Source of the DNA: Lota lota
Lineage: Eukaryota > Chordata > Actinopteri > Gadiformes > Lotidae
Direction of reading: 5' to 3'
Length of the DNA: 64,000 bases
Assembly: GCA_026745465.1 (NCBI GenBank)
Contig: JACYXH010000359.1
Coordinates: 248,501 to 312,500, forward strand
Part shown: positions 17,160-64,000 of the stretch, piece by piece
How the letters are laid out: each line of letters begins with the position of its first letter
Position numbering within the stretch: position 1 is the stretch's first letter
Notes under the pieces: model-generated
What the model saw: only the letters and a program-made list of their open reading frames with translations
Told to the model about the DNA's origin: nothing
The model's database searches: none
Program-made: the position numbers and the translations under genes

Positions 17160-17665
17160 TAGGCCTACACATGAACCCCCAACACAGACCTACACACATA
17201 CCCCCCACCCATCCAGGCCTACACATGAACCCCCAACACAGACCTACACACAAACCCCCCGCCCATCTAGGCCCACACATGAACCTCCAACACAGACCTA
17301 CACACATACCCCCCACCCATCCAGGCCTACACATGAACCCCCAACACAGACCTACACACATACCCCCCGCCCATCCAGGCCTACACATGAACCCCCAACA
17401 CAGACCTACACACATACCCCCCACCCATCCAGGCCTACACATGAACCCCCAACACAGACCTACACACATACCCCCCACCCATCCAGGCCTACACATGAAC
17501 CCCCAACACAGACCTACACACATACCCCCCACCCATCCAGGCCTACACATGAACCCCCAACACAGACCTACACACATACCCCCCACCCATCCAGGCCTAC
17601 ACATGAACCCCCAACACAGACCTACATACATACCCCCCACCCATCCAGGCCTACACATGTACCCC
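17160..17665. repeat. 54-bp minisatellite, about nine copies
   Basis: The unit runs from cctacacatgaaccccc to cacccatccagg, 54 bases, and copies differ at only a few bases. Because 54 is a multiple of three, several frames stay open for about 180 codons on both strands. These open frames reflect the array; nothing else suggests coding. Confidence 0.95.
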
Positions 17666-17769
17666 CCACTCACACATAATCCCATACCTCCCGATCAGAC
17701 GTAACCCCACCTCAGACCTACAGACATACCTGTCAGGGCCTAGACAACCCCCCCTCGGACATCTGGTAG

Positions 17770-18340
17770 GTGGAAATGCCTCTTAAGGAGAAGATGGAGG
17801 AGGAAGGGAGAAATATGAGTTGTGAGGGGTGGGGCAAGATGAGAACAAGGGAGAGGAACGGAGGAGAGGAAGGGATGGGAGAGGAGGGAGAGGAAAGAAA
17901 GGGAGGGGAGAGGAGGAGAGAGGAAAGGAAGGGAGAGGAGAGGAGGGGAGAGGAAGGGAATGGAAGGGAGAGGAAAGGGAGAGGAGATGAGAGGAAGGGA
18001 GGGGAGAGGAAGGGGAGAGAGTATCGAAGAGGAGAGGTAGAAGAGGGGAGAACTGAAGGGTGAGGGAGGGATAGGAGAGGAGAGGGAGAAGAGGGGAGAG
18101 GAGAGAAAGGGAGGAGATGGGAGAGGAAACAAGAGGGCACCAGAGTGGAGAATGTGGGAGAGGAACGGTGAGGTGGGGAAAGGAGAGGGCAGAGGAGGGG
18201 ATGTGAAGGGAGAAGAGGGAAGGGGATAGTGGGAGGGGGGAGAGAGAAGTGAAGAGTGGAAAGGAGGGGTGAGGATAGCGGATGAGCGTGAACAGAAGAG
18301 CAGGCAGATAACAGGGAGGAGAGTCCGTGGGAACACACTG
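17770..18340. repeat. Purine-only-rich GGGAGAGGAA tract
   Basis: About 570 bases on the plus strand are almost all A and G, built from GGAGA/GGGAGAGGAA units. The minus strand is polypyrimidine, which gives open frames of about 209 codons by composition alone. Confidence 0.9.
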
Positions 18341-19979
18341 ATAGCTGCAGGCTCCATTTCACAGATCACTAAGCAGCAGGGACATACGCGGTGGCACTAA
18401 CAACAGGTCTATCTCGCTGAAGACTCTGTCCCCATAAACAGGTCTATCCGACTAAAGACATTGTACCCATAAAACATTTGGAAGATCATCATGACTTTGG
18501 TGTAAAAGGCTTTCTCTGTTCATGTCCTTTCTGACCTATGTGAGATGTGGTGCTGGGAAAAAGATCCAAACTGTAATGTGCGATCATTTGTCTTTGGAAC
18601 GACTTCAAACGAATCATCCCAAATGTTGCACTGACCTAGAAAACAGATGGGAAATGTACTGCATCTAATCATTGAAGGAAACTGTCTTTGAATTCATTAA
18701 AACCGGCTAAGATTTGCTGAGGATGCAAGGTCTCCAAGACCAGCTTAGATACTTTAAATTAGACATGTATTGTCTAATTACACCTGCAATGTTTTCCTGC
18801 AAGCCTGTTTTACTGTTAGGTCATCCAGTAGATGCTTGTAGCCATGCTGACTTAAGAGTTCATTCTGATACAGTTAATGAAGAAGCTGGTAGGGGTTTAG
18901 GCATCTTGCTCAACGTTGCCAAAGGTATGACTGCAGACGTTGGGGATTGGACCCAGAACCTTTCAGTGACGTGTAACAGCTAAATGGTGAAAAGTTATAT
19001 TCAATGTTTTCCTGGTAAGCTCTTTAAGGTCGGCTATGACCTTTGACCTACAATGTGTTTTTATCCGGATGTACGGGACCAGCCTTTTCTTCATATACCT
19101 GGCTACTGACGTATCTGAGTGGGTCACCATGCATACACATTACCATTACCTATAAACAAGATAATTCCCTTAATTTGATTTTAAGAATAGGGTCAGAAAT
19201 AATAAATTCATCAAACGTGTGTGAATACATTACATTCAGGAAACTCCTACTGCCCGTAGTTAAATGAGGATTATCTTTCAGGATTATGCTGGGTATATTA
19301 TCTCTCATTACTCAGTGCTGTCACCTCTTGTCAGGGAGCAGGTCCATGCGATGCGTGGGATTGGTATTTCACCCTAGAACGTCCCCGTCCCGCACTGTAC
19401 CGTCCTTCTTCGTCCTCGGGCAGTTTGTCCCCGTCAGGCTCCGGTACCCCCCCAGTTGAACCTCCACAATAACATGTATTTACATCAATGATTTCAGCAA
19501 GGGGGAAGTAATGACACACCGGAGGCTTCCAAAACACACACACACACACACACCCCGGACGACAGAGAGAGAAAAAAAATACACATTTCACGAGTGACAT
19601 TTTAAGCGGCATCGCAATTAAGTGGCTGGTGTTTGGGCCGGACCTGCTAAAGTACAGCTCTCCCGTATGCTAATTCAGCAACTAAAGGCAAAGTGAATTA
19701 CTTCAGGGGGGCGGGGGAACTATCGGTGAGTTTTATCACTTCTATGGCAGATGGTTAATGACCCTCAACAATGATAAAGGATTTTATAATAACCCAACTA
19801 TGGTGCTACTGGAAGGAGAGGAGCGGAGTGGATGGAGGAGGTGGGGAGCGCGGCATGTGACTGTCTGCTGAGGTCTGCTGAGCTCAAAAACATGTTTCGT
19901 AAATGTCAAAATCAGGTGCACTAAGTTATGTTTTCCCACTGACCTTGAGGTGTTATGATCTTAGTGTCCTGTGTGTGAA
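18341..19979. other. Intergenic, one SINE piece, otherwise unique
   Basis: Apart from the reverse SINE at 18812-18975 and a short (CA)n at 19533-19552, this is unique sequence. The stretch at 19600-19800 is free of repeats and could be conserved non-coding DNA. Confidence 0.5.
18812..18975 (-). repeat. tRNA-derived SINE with tail, reverse copy
   Basis: Read on the minus strand it shows ctgaaaggttctgggtcc followed by the SINE body and a tail complementary to ccagtagatgcttg. It is one of the longest copies in the window, moderately diverged. Confidence 0.65.
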
Positions 19980-20077
19980 GGTGTGTGTGTGTGTATGAGT
20001 GAGGGTGTGTGTGTGTGTGAGTGAGGGTGTGTGTGTAGTTTGTCCACACAACCACACCCGCCCACCCTACACATGCC

Positions 20078-20120
<43 letters not shown>

Positions 20121-20155
20121 ACACACACGCACACATGCACACACACACGCACACA
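19980..20155. repeat. Facing (TG)n and (CA)n arrays
   Basis: A TG-rich array (19980-20038) is followed after about 45 bases by a CA-rich array (20079-20155). The two are complementary, so they form an imperfect inverted repeat able to fold back. Confidence 0.85.
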
Positions 20156-21155
20156 TCAGGGCTTTTCAGTTCCTGTAAATGGAGTATTAATTTAAGATCA
20201 ACCAAGTTAATGAGCCTGAATATATTATATGATTCAAGGCTTAGAATCTCAAGGCTGTACAGATTAATTACTTTAATTACTTAGGTCCAGAAATGTGTGT
20301 TTGCAATTATAAGATTTGTTCGAGGCACATCTATAATCTTAAAAAAGATTCAGAGGATTTTGTTTAATTAATATTTACAAATGCGTTGGTAGATTTACAT
20401 ATTTAGTACTGTTGTGGTTTCATCTTTGGAATCATCATCATATAAGCATATAAGCATTGCTCCAAACATTACAAAATAGCATCTTCGTCAAATCTGATTA
20501 GGTACAGATATGAAAATGTTATGTTTCACATAAGCAGGTTTGCTTTCTACAGTTCTGAAATGAGAACATTATTATTTGTATAATTTTATTTTTAGTCCGT
20601 GGACCAGGATTAATATTTTGCCTTGATGCTCTGCAATCTAAATGACAGAGTCTTCTTTTCAATGGCCTTAGTTTCGATATGACATTTTTAAATCAAGGTT
20701 CAGTATTGGATTTGTGGCAATCATTTAGGGTAGTAAATGTACAGCATACATGCATCACACCTATTCACATCACTCAAGCTGGGATTGCAAAGCTTCCTTC
20801 CAGCATTCATAACACTTCATTAGTTTCCATCTTCACTGTTATTGAAAGCCTGTTAATATTTAAGACAGAGAGTGGTGCTTTGGTTATACGACTCTCATTT
20901 AACTTGGAGAAAAGCCATTCACTTCTTTTACAATCCTTCCCATACCCCCTAACTGCCAACATAGGACACATAATGAGTACCAAACACCTAACCAATTTGC
21001 CTTTTACATTGTCAAAGCTTTTTTTTTTGTAGGCCTAACTTTTAAATCTAACATAAAACATATACAATATTACATGTGGAACTCAAATAACCGTGCTTTT
21101 CTTTTCTCATCATAAAACAAGTATGAATTTACACCCAAATAAGTAATTTGTTTAA

Positions 21156-21213
<58 letters not shown>

Positions 21214-21850
21214 TTTATAACTCTTTATTTTACTTTAATTTAATCTCTCTCCCTCCTTCTCTCTCACAGTGCATTAGGATCAGACCGCCGGTAATGGGCG
21301 TGCCAAGATAATGTAATTCCAAAAGATTTATAGCAATCAAACAACGGACCACCCGGGCTGAAGGGGAGGATTGAACCATTTCACAGACCAGGGCACAGAC
21401 ATTACCATTGCCTTAACGGCGGTATCCATCCCCACCACCCCCAGCCCCTACCTCGTCGTGCTAGAGCGGAGCGATAGAGAGACCATGGCTGCTCAGACAG
21501 GTGGGCTCATGGTGGTCATCCGTCCCCATTAGACAGTAATCACACTCACTGATGCCAGTAGACAAAATAAGTCTGGGAGGAGAAGGAGACAAGCACTTAG
21601 TGTGGCTCTTTTACGCTGCATCTTCTACAAAAAGCTGGTGAATTATATAGGGGTGAGGAGGGAGGAATGGGGGGGGGGGGGGGGGTTGTGCAGTGCGGGT
21701 CACACCAAGTGTTGATGATAGAGATTCATTCAAACAAACACAAGGAGACTAGGGGAGGGAGTTGAGCTGTATCAGAGATGGCTCCTATTTACTGCTATTT
21801 CGTCATTTGGGAGAAACTTTCATCCAAACCAATGAATTCAGATATGTTTT
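20156..21850. other. Intergenic, AT-rich with (TA)n
   Basis: AT-rich unique DNA with a pure (TA)n at about 21157-21205 followed by a T run, and a G17 run at about 21669-21685. No supported gene. Confidence 0.6.
21157..21205. repeat. (TA)n microsatellite
   Basis: About 24 uninterrupted TA units followed by T10. Confidence 0.95.
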
Positions 21851-21851
21851 A

Positions 21852-22244
21852 TCAAAAGAGCTGTAGGTAAGATTTAAGAGCTGTAATTTGAGTGTAGTCT
21901 GTTAGAAATACCAAAGCCATCTGTCAGCTATGTCATGTGTGAAATGCGCTCTGAGAATATCTGTTTTGGTTGACTGCGCCTGCCTCTGTATGAGCCAATT
22001 TGGATATTAAGGCGCTCCCAGTTCATTTCTGACTGATCAGGGCATCTCTTCCCTGATTGGTTCGGGAAATCCATCTTTACTGTCAATCACATTCGCACAC
22101 ATCAGTGTTATCATCTCAACGGCTTTGAATGTTGGGAGGGATGGAGCAGCGAGGGAGGGAGTGGTATTTGGGTTGTTTATTAAATAAATCTTGCCCTTCT
22201 CTGATCTTTTCCATTCTCCCAAATCTTACCTACAGTACCTTTAA
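21852..22244. mobile_element. Candidate short non-autonomous DNA element, TTAA-type
   Basis: Inverted ends: ctgtaggtaagatttaag near 21861-21878 and its near complement aaatcttacctacagtacc near 22221-22239. The right end abuts TTAA (22241-22244); the left target copy is not clear. No ORF of note, so it would be a MITE. The end sequence is the kind often seen in fish short elements. Confidence 0.5.
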
Positions 22245-22261
22245 AGAGCAGGTATAGGGGG

Positions 22262-22330
22262 TAAAGATAAGATAAGGTAACACTTTACTGATCCCCAGGC
22301 GATAATGGAGAATGTCAGTATACCTAAAAT
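22262..22330. repeat. Dispersed tail repeat (ATAAGGTAACACTTTACTGA)
   Basis: Resembles the widespread fish repeat tail of the form agataagatactttattgatcc. A second diverged copy lies near 55475-55545. The source family is not established from this sequence alone. Confidence 0.4.
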
Positions 22331-24190
22331 ATGCAATACAATAAAATATATATAATTAAATGCATTAGACATATAATAACATATAATGTCACAATAAACA
22401 AAAAACGAATGAAAAGATAAATGTACCTGAATTTCCAAAATTGCATTATTTAAAGTGTATGGGTTCGGGTATTAAAGTGTCCGAAGTAGGTCAGTCGAAT
22501 ATATTTTTTTTTGGGGTGACAACTAGGGCACAGGCATAGGCTGGGGTTCTCGGGCGCTGAATGTGCTTCCCATCTGCCACAGCGCATCATAGAATGGATG
22601 GGTGGGTTGTCTAGGGTAGTCTTGTTAGGGATTCTTGCCCAAGCAATGGGTCTATAGGTAGACTGTGGACATTGGGTTTCATTCAAACCCACAACCTTCC
22701 AGCAGGGAGTGGAACACCCTAGCCAATAGACTAGACTATCCTACCACCTTGTTATTCAAGGCAAAAAATGGGGTGAATGTACATGTGCTTTTCAGTGGCC
22801 CGGTGGAGCACACCTGCAGCATGCAGGTACAGTATACTCTGAAAGGGTTATTTCTGTGTCTCTGCGGTCAAAAGTTGACATAATGTGATCCTGGCTCCAT
22901 ATACCAAAGTACTCAACAGTTTCTGTATGCGTGAACAGAGAACCCCTACAGGAGATGGAAACTGATTAGGAAAAGAAAGAAATACACACAGAATCCACTT
23001 TTTAAAATTCCTCTCATGAATGCAAGCATATTTCTAGGAGACTGTGTGTGTGTATGTGTGTGCATGTGTGTGAATTAACATAACGGGTTATACAATTGTA
23101 ATACACAAACAGCACATTTTAAGGGCGCTTATTACATGCTGCTGTGATACCGAGTGTGTCTGGTTAATTTAATTCAATCTCAGGGGGGAAACGTGCAAAG
23201 TAAATGTCAAATTATTAGCATATATGTGATGGCCCACAACCCTTCATTTCTTAGTCCTGGACAAACCTCTATAATATTTTCACAATTCATTATTATAAAT
23301 ATTACTGCAATTACTAATAGTAGGCCTACACATAACTGTTCTCGTCTGACAGAATGTGAATATTTAAATTATTTTGGTTACAGTTTTTTTGTCTATCTCT
23401 TTGGTCTGTCTTCTGTGACGGTGTTAAGATTGAGTGTATCAAAGGGCAAAGGTGCAATGTAGCTTTATTTCTTTTTTTCTTTTTTTACTATTAAGGTTGC
23501 GTGGTGGTTTAATAAAATAAATAGTTACTTATCTAACAGTGTTGCTCTGCCTCCACCTGCTGGACAACTAATGAAGCACAAATATAAATAGATAAATAGA
23601 CCGACAGACAGCCAAGATAGCGAGAGAGACAGACAGACAAAACAAGACCAAGACGAGACAAATAGATGAGACAGCTGCCTCCTGTGATGACACGTCCCTG
23701 TGTAACAATTGGCTCCTCAGGGAACCATTTGTGTTCATGTGCCCAGGAGGGTCCCTCAGGGTTGAGCTACTGCAGAACTGTGGACAGGATCATGTGATGT
23801 CTGTAATATGCTTCATGCAGTCTGAGATTAAAGCACCTTTAACACTATCCCATTACATAAACAATGAAGCAATTGTACATGCATGAAACCAATAGTCTTG
23901 GTTTCTTTTATATTAACTTCCCCAGATGTACCATAGTAAGTAGCCTAGATGTATAATACTGTGGTGAGTACTTCCCATATCCAGTGTGACATTGTTAGTG
24001 TCTGAGCTTGATGTAGGAGTTATATAGCGTGGGCATACTTCTCACTTTACATAGGCCAACTCCTTTCAGAGGCCATTCTATAGTGTTTGTGTGTTCACTG
24101 AGGCCTCCAAATGGATGGGCCCTCCCACGTTTCTCTATACAGGCTTGCCAAATATGAAAATACCTGACCATGTCAGAACACCACAAAAGC
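22331..24190. other. Intergenic, SINE piece only
   Basis: Holds a reverse SINE (22605-22745), short TG/TATG runs near 23043-23070 and a GACA-rich patch near 23600-23640. Nothing else recognised. Confidence 0.5.
22605..22745 (-). repeat. tRNA-derived SINE, reverse copy
   Basis: The minus strand reads tattggctagggtgttccac, then a B-box-like gtgggtttgaatg, then the SINE body with an agtctacc motif. Diverged from the copy at 3493. Confidence 0.6.
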
Positions 24191-24194
24191 TTAA

Positions 24195-25136
24195 AGGAAA
24201 ACGTCTGGATAGCTCAACCTGGACCCTATTTAATTATCATTTTTGGTCTAAGGGACTAATGCGGACAACAATTTGGGAAATTGGTGCAGAATGCTGCAGG
24301 CATAATCCACAAAAACGTGCTGCAATATAATCCTTTGGGGCAATTACACTGCGTCAATGTACGTCAAAAGTAGCTCTGGTTCTTGAACCATCTCTGTTTA
24401 GCATACTTGAAACCGTGGCGCTATCTAAAGAACCAGCCCGCGTATACACCAGTTTTGAGCGGAACCAATGTAAACAAGGATGCGTCATCAACGGAGGGCA
24501 TTACACAATGCATAGCGGAAGTAAACAGTAGTAGCTCGCTCTTTTTTCCCATCCTCTCTTTCCAACCTGTAGAATATGACACGCCCACTGATGTCGTCAT
24601 CCAACTTTTGAGAAGTCTTGCGAGAGTTGAGCTGTTGCAGGAAGAGAACGGTGAAAAGGTGAGTGAGAGCTGGAGAGAGGAGAGTTTGTTGTGTTGGACT
24701 ACAGAAAGAGTAGCTTAGAGTTATCTTAAAGATTCGGCTAAAGGATAGTTTACATTGAAATGACAATAGGGAAATATCCTGCAACAACAGTTGCAGGTTA
24801 GTTCTGAGCAAAACTTCTCATTGCGAGAGATTTGTTTGGACACATTAACAAACAGACCAGATCAAGTGAAAGGTAAAGATAAAAGTTGTATTTATCGGTA
24901 GGGGTCCTTTACACAATGCTAGAATATAATCTGAGCCTGTCAGTGTTATAAACAAGCACTTTTATAGGATGTACATTGACAGGGCATAATTGCCCCAAAA
25001 GATTACATAGCAATCAGTTTTTGCTGATGCAGTGTTCTCTCTCAATACTGAACCAATTACAAAGATTGTTGTCCGCATGAGGCCCAAAATGATCAAAAAT
25101 AGGTTGGTCAACATTGAAAAATGCAGAAGTTTTCCT
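24195..25136. mobile_element. TTAA-flanked long-inverted-repeat element (piggyBac-type MITE candidate)
   Basis: TTAA at 24191-24194 and TTAA at 25137-25140 bracket a 942-base segment. Its outer parts (about 24195-24400 and 24885-25136) are diverged inverted repeats: aaggaaaacgtctgg pairs with the complement of gcagaagttttcctt; gcggacaacaat and tttggggcaatta recur in mirrored positions. The middle (24410-24870) is unrelated and contains a 111-codon open frame of no recognised family. No transposase is present. The TTAA target fits piggyBac-like elements, but this is inferred from the ends alone. Confidence 0.65.
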
Positions 25137-25140
25137 TTAA

Positions 25141-25424
25141 CATTCACCTCTAATCCTACTTTTAAATTGTTTATTTATTTTAAAAGGCTGGCTTTTATCA
25201 TAGTATCTCAAAATAATACAAAATATGTCAATAAACCTTTTCAAATCCCCTTTCATTCAACGTTGCAGATTCCTTATTAAATATATATTTTTAAAACAAC
25301 ACAGCATATATACATAGAACATGACTGGATATATAAAAGTAGCAGTAACAAATACTATTTGTGGACCTATATATTGTGTTCTGATTATGTACCCAATTAG
25401 GCCTTCTGCAGCCATATTTATTGC

Positions 25425-25460
<36 letters not shown>

Positions 25461-27077
25461 GCATAATCGTATCGCTCCCGCAGAGTATTCTGGGAAAATA
25501 AAGCAATGCATCACATTGTTATTGCTGGGCTGCTCCCAGTATCTCTCACATTCTATAATTCTAGGAAGACACATTCTAGTTGTTTTTGTATCTATACAGA
25601 CAAAAAGAATACAACGTATGAATCTATAAAACAAATTCTCAACCTGAAACAGTCAGGAATTGGGACATTGTCTAGTCCAAGATATCCACCTGAGTTTCGT
25701 AGGATAGGCCTTGTTGTTTGATAAAAAGAACCCGTTTTTATTCTCTCAATTTGTCTGAATGCCAATGTCGTCAATGTCAATTTGCCGTAAACGCTTTTGT
25801 TTGAGTGTAGGCCTATGTTTGCTCCTTGGACCTGGTGCTATCTATTTGTCATCTACCGGATAAATAAAATAGAAAAGTCATCGACCTGGCCGTCATCACA
25901 TTGCATCACCAGTATATGATCTATCCAAGAGATAATAACAGAGTAGGCCTATGCATCTTCCAAAAAGTGGTCTGTTTGGTTCTACACCTGAGCACAGTCC
26001 AGGTAACGAGTTAGAAGCCTAAAATTCCTCAACTGGAAGAAAGAGCTTCAGTACATTGAAATGTCTGTAATATCATCTCTATCAAGCAAACTGTCCATTC
26101 TTATGAGAGTTAGATAAATGAAAAAGACTCATAGCCTATTCAACCTGATTTGAAAGGCCATATAACGTGGAAAATAATCAAGATAACCACCAGAGGGCAG
26201 TAAAGACCGTGATGTTTAGGTCCTCATTCAGAAAAAGCTGAAAAGACAGGTTAGAATACAATGAGGCCTATACAGATGGTTAGGTTGTTAGATGAACACA
26301 CACGTGTGTGTGTGTGTGTGTGTGTTTGAGAGAAAGCGACATATAGTAAGGAAGGCAAAAGATTGTCTTTGTATGCAAATGTATTCGTAATGCTATTGGT
26401 TTGGTTTTCAGTTTTCACATTTTCATATTGCCATGCTAGTTTGCTGTCATGCGACCCACAATTTCATACCTGTCAGCCACACCTGTTGGACAGGACGGTT
26501 CGTTAGGGAAGGCTCTAACTCCCATTAGTCGACTCTGTTCACGGATCAGTGGCTCTTGCCAAATGTCACATACGAGGAAGGAATGTTCAGGTAATTCAAC
26601 TCATTTCAAATTCTAATATAACTTTCTCAAAAGATCTCAATATGACAAGCAACGTTCGGATATTTACCCACAAGCCGTTCAAGTACAGATTCAGTTTATC
26701 AGCCATATATTAATACGCCATTAAAGCAGGATGGCTCATTCTGCGACCAAACTGACTGTTTAACTATATGCCCCTCCCAATAATCATTTACCAATTATAC
26801 AATAACCAATTGGAAAAAGTCATGAAGGCCAAATTACATAAGCTAAGCCCCTATGCTGCTGCCCACAGCGGCAGGGTTGTAACCATACAATATTAATGAG
26901 TCCAAGCAAGTTACTCCTTGTCTTTCTTCATAGCCTATTTATTCTCTCCCTTTCATTTCCTCTCTTTTATGTTATTGCCTTCTCTTCTCTCATATTCTCT
27001 GCTCATCCTTGCTCTTTGCTTCCCTTATCATTCCTGTGTGTTGGAATGGCATACACACACTGCACACACACTGCACC

Positions 27078-27127
<50 letters not shown>

Positions 27128-27240
27128 TGAGGATTGTATTGCTGAACACATTTCTGAATATGATGTGTGGAGGCATGCACGCCGCATGACGCTGCTGATC
27201 GCTGGCGTCCATCATCCGGTGTAGTGTTCCAGAGATCTGC
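25141..27240. other. Intergenic, simple repeats only
   Basis: Contains (TTA)n at 25428-25460, (TG)n near 26302-26324, and a C18 plus (CA)n tract at about 27076-27124. Otherwise AT-rich unique sequence with no supported gene. Confidence 0.6.
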
Positions 27241-28214
27241 CGTGCGGTGCGGTCGCCACCACGTTTGCCGCGTTGTCATGGCAACAACCTGCCGTTAACC
27301 CTGCTAGACGGGTTGCAATTAGCAACACCTGTTTTACGCGCCTGGAAATATGTGAAAACACGCGCGAAGGCCTACACGTGCGCACATGCGCACCGTGCCT
27401 CTCCTTTCCTACATTCTCTCTCTACCCTCTTCCCATTCTTTGTTATTTCTAGACACGCTCTAATTTTCCAGCTGCTTTCGATTCCCTTCACCGTCTGATA
27501 CCAGCTTCACGCGCAGCAGAATTCCTTCACCTTCTCCCGGGCCCCCTCGCTCTGCCGCTCGAGGCTTCCACACGCGCTTTCTTTCAGCACCGGACGGACA
27601 GTTGGTAGGTGGAGATGCGGGAACGACGGGTTCCCGCGCTCCACCCACCAACCCGTCGCGTGAATCAGATTGGTAGTGGGAAAACCCACATCCTCGTAGG
27701 CGACACTGCGGGTGGCCTATTAGGGCTACGCTGGGAGGAGACAGCGCGCTTTCATAGCGATGTAGCGTCTTCTGCTCACATGGATCCTTCGTATGACAAA
27801 GCGGAGGGCTCGAGCACTCGCTCACAGTGAGACGAGCTTGAAGGCAGTTATAGGTCGCTGAAACACATCCATTGTTTTTTGATGTTATTGCCCGCTAGTT
27901 GGGAGGTTCCGATTTGGCAGTTAGAATGAGGTGATGCTGAAGAAAAACGGCGAAGGGACGGACGAGGGGAAGAATTCTGGGTCTTCTGGTCTAACAAAGA
28001 TTAGAAGAACGCACGATGAAGACGAGACCTTTTATTTTTTATGTATCCCTGTATACATAATAATGGATGGCATTATACACCCAGTGTGAATTTGCAACGT
28101 GTTGCATGTGTTCTAAGGTGAGGATAAGGAGTCCCATTTTGGTTATGCTCGTCAAACGGCATTGAAAGTGCCACGGGTTTCTCTTTTTCGTCCTGTAAAT
28201 AAAAAACAGGAACG
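27241..28214 (+). promoter_or_regulatory. Presumed gpr158 promoter and 5' UTR region
   Basis: The 1 kb upstream of the gpr158 start becomes GC- and CpG-richer than the intergenic DNA (cgcg, gcgc and ccgg motifs at 27240-27800), as expected for a CpG-type vertebrate promoter. No convincing TATA box was seen. Several upstream ATGs (for example near 28039 and 28063) would make short upstream reading frames if transcribed. Transcription start is unknown. Confidence 0.4.
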
Positions 28215-63634
<35,420 letters not shown>

Positions 63635-63639
63635 GTGAG

Positions 63640-64000
63640 TGCTGGGGTGGTGGGGGTGGTGGGGGTGGTGGTGGTGGGGGTGGTGGGGGTGGTGGGGGTG
63701 GTGGGGGTGGTGGGGGTGGTGGTGGTGGGGGTGGTGGTGGTGGTGGTGGTGGTGGTGGTGGTGGGGGTAGGGGTGGTGGTGGTGGTTGTGGTGGTGGTGG
63801 GGGTGGTGGTGGTGGTGGTGGTGGTGGTGGTGGGAGTGGTGGTGGTGGGGGTGGTGGTGGGGGTGGTGGTGGGGGTGGTGGTGGTGGTGGGGGTGGGGGT
63901 GGTGGTGGGGGTGGTGGTGGTGTGGGTGGTGGTGGGGGTGGTGGTGGGGGTGGTGGTGGGGGTGGGGGTGGTGGTGGGGGTGGTGGTAGTGGTGGGGGTG
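63640..64000. repeat. (GGT)/(GGGGGT) array running off the window
   Basis: Over 360 bases of GGTGGT and GGGGGT units with very few interruptions, directly after the exon 7 donor; no pyrimidine on the plus strand other than T. Its full length is unknown. Confidence 0.95.

Noticed and set aside
17733-18369. Two minus-strand frames of 209 codons, Ser/Pro/Leu-rich
   Set aside because: Translations of a polypyrimidine tract; no motif and both frames look alike.

Overview
The window looks like a piece of a teleost fish nuclear genome. It has intron-split vertebrate neural genes, a very high density of (CA/TG)n, (GA/CT)n and homopolymer C/G repeats, tRNA-derived SINE pieces, short inverted-repeat DNA elements, one Tc1-like transposon and one Ty3/gypsy fossil. 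Such heavy dinucleotide load recalls gadiform fishes, but that is only an inference. No bacterial, phage or CRISPR feature was seen.

Layout. (1) 98-8686, plus strand: the last six coding exons of a BRINP-family gene, closest to BRINP3. It runs from inside the MACPF domain to a C-terminus ending in KLCS, and there is an apparent one-base frame change in a G-rich linker of the last exon. (2) 8990-28200: about 19 kb between the genes with no clearly supported gene. It holds long simple repeats, a 54-bp minisatellite (17160-17660), a purine-rich tract (17770-18340), a quiet block (11940-14830) that could carry conserved regulatory DNA, two TTAA-flanked inverted-repeat elements (about 21850-22240 and 24195-25136) and SINE pieces. 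(3) 28215-63634, plus strand: the first seven coding exons of a GPR158-like class C orphan receptor (metabotropic glycine receptor type). They cover signal peptide, Cache ectodomain, EGF-like Cys-rich region and transmembrane helices 1-4; the gene continues past the window. Its introns hold a 39-bp GAT-rich minisatellite, a 55-bp-TIR element, a (TATG)n array carrying a hAT-type element and a Tc1-like transposon, an antisense Ty3/gypsy fossil with a CATAC target duplication, a 47/52-bp tandem array and many microsatellites that touch splice sites.

The two genes are membrane or secretory-pathway neural proteins on the same strand, and nothing in the sequence links them functionally. The most interesting lead is a 162-base open exon-like segment in gpr158 intron 1 (32586-32747). 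Its splice phases fit exactly between exons 1 and 2, so it could be an unrecognised cassette exon that adds a Cys-containing 54-residue insert just before the glycine-receptor EGF-like region. All assignments come from reading the sequence and remembered family members; no database search was run.
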